From assembly GCA_944548615.1 (NCBI GenBank), contig OX155980.1:42875601-42939600 (forward strand): DNA of 64,000 bases, read 5' to 3'. The notes under the pieces were generated by a model. The model searched no databases and was not told the origin of the DNA. It saw nothing but the letters and a program-made list of their open reading frames with translations. The translations under genes were made by a program, and so were the position numbers. This stretch comes from Micropterix aruncella (Eukaryota > Arthropoda > Insecta > Lepidoptera > Micropterigidae). Below, piece by piece: positions 59,401-64,000 of the stretch (positions within the stretch are counted from its first letter, which is position 1; the number at the start of each line of letters is the position of its first letter).

Positions 59401-62046
59401 AGTACTCCTGTTGCGTCCCCTTATAACGGTATGGCTCCTCAGTCGAAATGGTCTGATAGGGAATTAATTCCGGCCAGGCGGTCCTCTGTGTCGAGTTCAT
59501 CGACGGATACTTCAGGTCATTCACTTAAGATGGAAGAATTAAATGGATCTAAAGCCGAGGGCTCGCCTCGTTCGGAATCGCTGCAGATGGATTATTCGGG
59601 AGAGGGCATGCCTTTTAATCCATTCTCTTTAGAGGCCTCTCAGTATGTGTCTGCTCTGAATGCACAACTGCCTTTACCTTCTCCCGCAGTTGGCCTGTTT
59701 CCACAAGGAATGCAGTATTCTGAAAGCCAGATGAGCTCTATTTTGCAGAAAAGCAACGACGGTCTGGCATTTGCAACGCCTTGTTCCGCCGCCTTCACTT
59801 CCTCTTCGCATAATATGGCCCTTACAGCGGCTATGGTACAGCCTGAAACTCCGCTGAGAATCGCTGATCATTCACCTCATGATACCGACACCTATCATAT
59901 TGAAGACTCCTCTAATACCAACCCTGACGTTTTTCCAATGTCTAGTGAAAATCTAGAATCCACTAGTAAATCACTCCCCGACGACGACACATCACATGGG
60001 AAAAAGTCATTAGATAGATTCACTCCTCAGCGAGGAAAATCCCCAGGTAAAAGTCCAGAAATATCTCCAAAGCAGAGTGATTCCAGTTCCAAGAATTCTT
60101 TGCCACGTAGAGGCTCTTATAAGAACGCGCGTGGACAAAGAGGTCGTGGTGGTCGACAGAGAGGTAAAGGATCACAGCATACTCAGCAATATTCACATAC
60201 AGAAGTCGATTACTTAGTGAATACTATACATACCAAACTCGTTGGCACTGTATACGATTTAGACTTTGATGAAGATATTGCAAATGACAACGTCAGCGAT
60301 ATCAAGTCATTGAGAGAACGCAAATCGGAACATTCCTATAGGGAGGTGTCCCAGTCGCCAGAGTTCTCTAGTCCAACTCATCAAAATAGTAATAAAAGAC
60401 AGATTTCCGACAGTACCAGGGAAGAAACGCCCGATAGAACAAAAACTGCAGTTTCACCTGCAAATTCAGAGTCATTCAATGGTACAATGGTACAACCTGT
60501 ATTACCAGGCCCAGTGGATATGCGAACGTACAGCAGTTTTGATCCCCCACCTGCCGTCGACGATGTTTTCAGCAACCACCTATTAGGGGCTTTCGCCAGT
60601 GGCACCGCTGATCAACAGCTCGCTGAAATCGACGAGGAATTGGAAAAAGAATTGCATTCGGCGCTTTCGGCCAGCAGTGCGAATGCTCCTGCGGTTCAAG
60701 CAGAAGCGGAAGCAGAGGAAGTACTAGCCGAAGAACCTCCTCAGCCTCCACCGAAGGTGTCACTCAGTGATTCTCGAAATCAGCTCAAAGTTAAAATTAA
60801 AGGACCTTTCCTCGATGCAAATTATTCAACTAGTTCCGCGCCTCCGGTTGCACCTCAAGCTAAACTACCCATTATTGAACCTTCCACGCCTCTTAGTGGA
60901 CCTCCTAATGCCGTCAATTCGGTATCTTCGGCAATGATATCGGGAACTTCCAACCTGAGACGAATGCGGAAAAAAGAATTACTAAGGCAATATTGGAATC
61001 AGGATATGAATATGGATGATCCGGGCTGTGGATCAAATTCAGGGCAAGTGCCGCCACCCGTTCCTGTCACCATGAGTAGAACCATTATCACTATACCAAA
61101 GGCGGTCGCTTCCATGACCAGTATACCGACACGAGAAGACTACAAAGCAGTTGTGGACGCTAATATGGATAAGAAAAGACGAAAGGGATCGATGATTTCA
61201 CGTGAACTTAGGCAATTATACGGACAAGATGATGATTATTTAAGCGACGAACGTAGATCGCCCAGTCCAATTCCGTCAAATCATCCCTTTTTCAAGAGAC
61301 GGAGTCGTTTGCCGAAACCCAATTTGCAGCCGGGGCCGGCTGTGACTCCTCTGGCACCGAAACTTAAAATAAAAATAGGCAATTTCATGAGCACATCTCA
61401 AACAGATCCTGTAGAGGAGCCGTTGAGCGGTTTTCAGTTCAGACCGCCCAAAAAGCGTCTGACCAACCTTCCTAAGCCTAGCGTTGAAGACCTCAGAAGA
61501 GAAAGTATGAAATTTCGCAGATTGGTTATGGCCGATTTTGATGGTGAGAAAGGTGAGAAAGAGAAGAAGAAAAAAGGAACTAAAGGTGATAAAAAGAAGA
61601 AAAAGAAAGATAAGGATAAAGATAAAGAAAAAGAAAAAGAAAAAGATACGAGGCAAGCGATTCACGTGGTGAAAAAGAGGAATGAAAATGCAACTAAGTT
61701 AATAATACGAATAGGACGAAAAAAGGAACTTGACGCTTCTGGGCCCAAACCGGAGCCAGGTAATGAGAAACCTCGGGCGGAAGATCCATTCGAATATGAT
61801 CCCACCGCTCCAGATCCCCTTGCCATTGATTCTCCTCAGTTTGACAGTGCACCTGGTACATCTTCTATGTTAAAGTTTCGGACCTCCAAAGTGACACCTA
61901 TTAGATTAAAAATCGCCCGAAGCTCAGAAGGGTCGGGCTATGTGATGAGAGACTCTCCGGAGACGGCTGTAGTTTTAGATTCGTCTAGCCAGGAAAATAT
62001 AAACTGTCCTCCATTATCTGTAAGTAAGCATTGTGAAGTTAGATAA
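38242..62046 (+). CDS. rno: Rhinoceros / JADE-family PHD-finger protein (2559 aa, five coding exons)
   Basis: Exons 38242-38417, 40272-40466, 41456-41672, 54677-54866 and 55145-62046 join at GT/AG sites with phases 2, 2, 0, 1 and give an uninterrupted product. Domains: N-terminal MSQRG; EPC/JADE-like block about 60-105 ([30 protein letters not shown]); C4HC3 PHD finger 223-267 (C223..C226, C240..C243, H248..C251, C264..C267); extended PHD from 275 to about 385; conserved [21 protein letters not shown] block about 500-530; then about 2000 disordered Ser/Lys/Glu-rich residues. In the family, Drosophila Rhinoceros is a nuclear PHD protein that antagonises EGFR/Ras signalling, and JADE proteins partner HBO1-type acetyltransferase complexes and read histone H3. 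Chromatin function here is by homology. Introns 1-4 are 1854, 989, 13004 and 278 bases. The C-terminus is uncertain (donor at 62020). Confidence 0.95.
38944..39062. repeat. 40-bp tandem repeat, three copies, in rno intron 1
   Basis: TAATATTCAGGAGAAT.TAGTTATTTCTATTTTGCATTA recurs at 40-base spacing (TTCAGG at 38951, 38991, 39031). Confidence 0.85.
40272..40466 (+). CDS. rno: rno exon 2
   Basis: Acceptor CCAG at 40268-40271; the first base completes the Arg codon. It encodes [15 protein letters not shown]...[23 protein letters not shown], the enhancer-of-polycomb-like N-terminal block of JADE/Rno proteins. The donor GTAAGT begins at 40467. Confidence 0.95.
41456..41672 (+). CDS. rno: rno exon 3
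   Basis: Acceptor TTTCAG at 41450-41455; the first base completes Leu. It encodes [15 protein letters not shown]...[17 protein letters not shown]...[14 protein letters not shown]. The donor GTGTGA at 41673 is weak, but the phase-0 join to exon 4 restores the family sequence EELE|LRCW. A different frame is also open here and is a shadow. Confidence 0.93.
42345..42732. mobile_element. Fold-back element in rno intron 3, about 165-bp arms
   Basis: CTGACCTAATAGTAGTAATATT at the left is complementary to AATATTACTATTACGTCAG at the right. The match continues through TATAAATCCATTTG, CTGTCATT, TTTTTCCACCAATNTAATGAATATG and GTGTTGCAAT to a short A/T-rich centre. No ORF. Confidence 0.8.
43162..43213. 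repeat. Perfect 20-bp hairpin
   Basis: ATGAACATACGAAAGCGAAC and its exact reverse complement are separated by ATACGAAGCTCT. A partial extra copy of the arm (CGTTCGTA) precedes it. In rno intron 3. Confidence 0.85.
43220..48840. other. rno intron 3, middle part
   Basis: AT-rich intronic DNA. A run of 16 C at 44688-44703 is the only mononucleotide GC tract of note. Minus-strand open frames at 45551-45772, 45860-46078 and 47141-47580 have fairly protein-like composition but no domain that I can name. Confidence 0.4.
48845..48981. mobile_element. Small inverted-repeat element, about 44-bp arms
   Basis: TTATAAATAAGATAAAAAACGAATT.GC.GCGT.GATTTTGTAGC pairs with 48938-48981. A second, inner pair (AGGGTAGACT / AGTCTACCTT) lies at the centre. 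GGAAGTAATATT occurs at 48801 and again directly at the right edge (48982), suggesting a duplication around the insertion. Confidence 0.7.
49013..49110. repeat. Short tandem repeat (AACTTAAGCTAGTTGAAGCTAG type)
   Basis: Reiterated CTTAAGCTAGTTGAAGCTAGT words with a core period of about 10 bases. Confidence 0.8.
49345..50750. mobile_element. piggyBac-like non-autonomous element, copy 2 (1.41 kb), in rno intron 3
   Basis: Intact TTAA on both sides (49341-49344, 50751-50754). Ends are CCCCTCACG and CTGAGCGGG. Co-linear with 23863-25241 over its whole length with scattered differences and small indels. No transposase. Same orientation as copy 1. Confidence 0.82.
50755..54670. other. rno intron 3, 3' part
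   Basis: AT-rich. Minus-strand frames at 51339-51581 and 51836-52030 look protein-like (for example [20 protein letters not shown] and [19 protein letters not shown]), but they are short, lack recognisable domains, and could be decayed processed-gene pieces. Nothing else supported. Confidence 0.35.
54677..54866 (+). CDS. rno: rno exon 4 (first PHD finger)
   Basis: Acceptor TTTTTACAG at 54668-54676, phase 0. It encodes [30 protein letters not shown] and the bulk of PHD finger 1 (residues 223-259, all zinc ligands except the last Cys pair). The donor G|GTCAGT begins at 54867. Confidence 0.96.
55145..62046 (+). CDS. rno: rno exon 5 (PHD end, extended PHD and giant C-terminal region)
   Basis: Acceptor TTTTTTTTAG at 55135-55144; two bases complete Gly260. 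It encodes the last PHD1 Cys pair, the extended PHD ([12 protein letters not shown]...[13 protein letters not shown]...[15 protein letters not shown]...YHVTCAF), a second conserved block, two PQRQAAKKA repeats (about 837 and 922), a Ser run at 973-989 written with mixed TCN/AGY codons (so kept at protein level), an RG-rich patch about 1915-1937 ([12 protein letters not shown]), and a Lys/Glu-rich segment about 2394-2430. One intronless exon of 6.9 kb. The stop at 62044 may be an intron-retention stop. Confidence 0.93.
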
Positions 62047-62050
62047 GATG

Positions 62051-62054
<4 letters not shown>

Positions 62055-62093
<39 letters not shown>
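62055..62093. repeat. (TA)n microsatellite after the rno stop
   Basis: About 19 uninterrupted TA units beginning nine bases after the stop codon. Confidence 0.95.
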
Positions 62094-62096
<3 letters not shown>

Positions 62097-64000
62097 TGTA
62101 GTTAAAATGAGTAAAATATATCCAATTTGTAATTTTTAGTTAAAATATGTAATTTATGTGGTATTTTACAAATGGACAGCTATTTATTACTTTGTTATTT
62201 AGAATGTGTTGTAAATTTAATTTAAATGAAAATATCAAAATTAGAATTAGGATATTGTCTGTATATATTGATGATTGCTTCTGTAAATAGGTATTGGTTA
62301 AGTTGTGTCTTAAATTTAGGCTCAGTTATTCTGTGTCCGATCGCTACAGAGCAAGCTTTAAAAAATATTTTAAGCTTTAATTGAGTGAATGGGGTTATTT
62401 GTCTTTAGTTTTATTATATTGTTAGCTAGAATTTGTCAGTTATGAGCGAGGGAGATACAATATGCGTTTCTGAAAGAGGCTTCCAAAACTGCAATGCAAA
62501 ATATGATAATTTTTTGCTAAATTGTCTTACAAATAATATTTCTAATTAAATTTATCTTTACTATAAGTACTTAAGTACTCGATGATGTCATACATATACA
62601 TATATTTTATATTATTTCCTTTGGGGTTATTTTTCCATATTATTCTCATTTCAGTCATTTGTAATTTGATTACAATATCTACCGATGCCGTTTACTGTTA
62701 GGTATTATGATTAACATATTAAACTCCTTTCTAATCTGAGCGTGTTCTGACATGGATTAAAATACATTACCAATTAGCGAGTAACGTCATATTATTTTTG
62801 TTTAACGCTTTTAATTTTCTTCTTCCCTGATTATGCTGGATCTCCAATTTTATGAAGTAATCGTACACATCCCTATTTCAAGTTACGTTTCACATGTGTG
62901 TTTTAAAAAGGAGATTTATACAGTTGACCCTCAACATTAATGATGGTTGGTTCTTCCAACTAACATTCAATCCAAAAGTTTGCCATAAATGTGAAAAGTA
63001 GAGAAAATGATTTTGATTGCATTATGCAATATTTTTACTTTATTCTGTGGTCATCATGTTATTTATTGCTAATAACTAATAAAAAAATGGAACAAATAAA
63101 CCGATACACCAGAGAATATCAAAACTTTCATTATATAGTCAGTAAATGTTGAGGGTTTGCTGTATATATTATACGTCTAGCATAAAAAAAATATTATTCT
63201 ATTATAATTATGTATATGGTATATATGGGTACTATTTGTGCCATAAGGCTGTTTTATAGAATAATACATCTAATGTAGTTAATTTAATACTTTCATCTAT
63301 TTTCAGCTGTTTTCTATTGCAATGCATCCCTATTTATTTTATTAATATATTGCGTTGAAAATATTGGTATATGTCATTTAAATAAAATTTAAAAATCATT
63401 TACATTAGGACACCAATAATATTTTTTCCAAATTACCATCTTATGTTTGTTGTTCCTTGCACATAAAAAATATAATGAACAGTAAAAATTTTTAAAAAAA
63501 ATATTTTATACCAGTTGATTAGACCACCAACTCACTCTTACAAATAGCTGAACTTTTATTGCAAATAAACAATAATAAACATTAATAAACTCTTCTTGGA
63601 AACTATATTTTATTTGGGGGATTATTGTTTAATAGATCACAGACTGAATTTAATTTTTGTTATACGGCTGAAAGCCATTTAGTTTAATCTTATTTCACTT
63701 TAATAACCAGCCATTTCAAACCTAATCGACACCTTATATAGTTAAAAACTTCCAGTAAAAACTTATTTTTACCAGTGTCTTTTTAGTAGTGTATTTTTAT
63801 CATTTTCTCACTGCAAATTAAATTAGTCTATAAACAAAAGCGTTTTTCGAGTGCAAATATGTTTTTCAATTTATCTTTAGTTTACGGAAGCAAATATGTT
63901 TTTCAATTTATCTTACGTCTTGGTTGGGGGCATATTTAAAAGAGGACTGAATCTTATGAAATTATGGAAGTTAAAACAGGGAATTATATTTAGATGATAA
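62094..64000 (+). other. rno 3' UTR or following intron
   Basis: AT-rich without ORFs. If the gene ends at 62046, this is 3' UTR, with a candidate poly(A) signal AATAAA at 63381-63386 and others at about 63563. If the donor at 62020 is used, it is intron and the gene runs out of the window. Confidence 0.5.

Overview
This 64 kb window is AT-rich animal DNA, almost certainly from an insect. The evidence is one large spliced gene of the insect rhinoceros (rno) / JADE PHD-finger family and a dense set of insect-type transposable elements: DD37D and Mos1-like mariners, hAT, piggyBac, CR1/Jockey-like LINEs and LTR remnants. I cannot fix the order. Nothing looks bacterial, and there are no CRISPR arrays, rRNA genes or intact tRNA genes.

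Layout. (1) 0-5.5 kb: repeats. These include an LTR-like scrap, fold-back MITEs, a hAT-like element, a CCAAT-rich inverted-repeat element, and a head-to-head inverted array of a 191-bp satellite unit (3.8-5.5 kb). (2) 5.9-7.2 kb: a small spliced gene candidate whose exons join in frame into a single SAM domain. (3) 7.4-14.4 kb: nested transposons. An LTR-retroelement-like shell (myristoyl/TM mini-ORF, polypurine tract, LTR-like end) is interrupted by a piggyBac element with perfect TTAA ends (itself holding a LINE fragment) and by a hAT element with a perfect 8-bp target duplication. (4) 16.3-16.5 and 22.3-22.6 kb: two CpG-rich islands, candidate promoters. (5) 18.4-20.5 kb: an internally deleted LINE with a PHD-like zinc finger in ORF1, and a tRNA-derived SINE head. 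(6) 23.4-37.6 kb: a second transposon cluster. It has inverted LINE 3' ends flanking a 1.4-kb piggyBac-like non-autonomous element, several fold-back MITEs, a nearly complete decayed DD37D mariner, and a hAT element inserted in a Mos1-like mariner remnant. (7) 38.2-62.0 kb: the rno gene on the + strand. (8) 62.0-64.0 kb: its 3' UTR or downstream region.

The rno exons (38242-38417, 40272-40466, 41456-41672, 54677-54866, 55145-62046) splice at GT/AG sites and keep frame exactly, giving a 2559-residue product. It has an EPC-like N-terminus, a C4HC3 PHD finger, an extended PHD finger, a second conserved block, and a very long Ser/Lys-rich disordered C-terminal region in one 6.9-kb exon. Intron 3 is 13 kb and contains fold-back elements and the second copy of the 1.4-kb piggyBac-like element. 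The upstream 5' UTR exon is not located; the CpG islands are candidates.

The most novel-looking items are the SAM mini-gene, the inverted 191-bp array, the myristoylated TM mini-ORF, and a strong in-phase splice donor 24 bases before the apparent rno stop. No complete new multi-gene system is evident. Most of the non-rno sequence is transposon debris.
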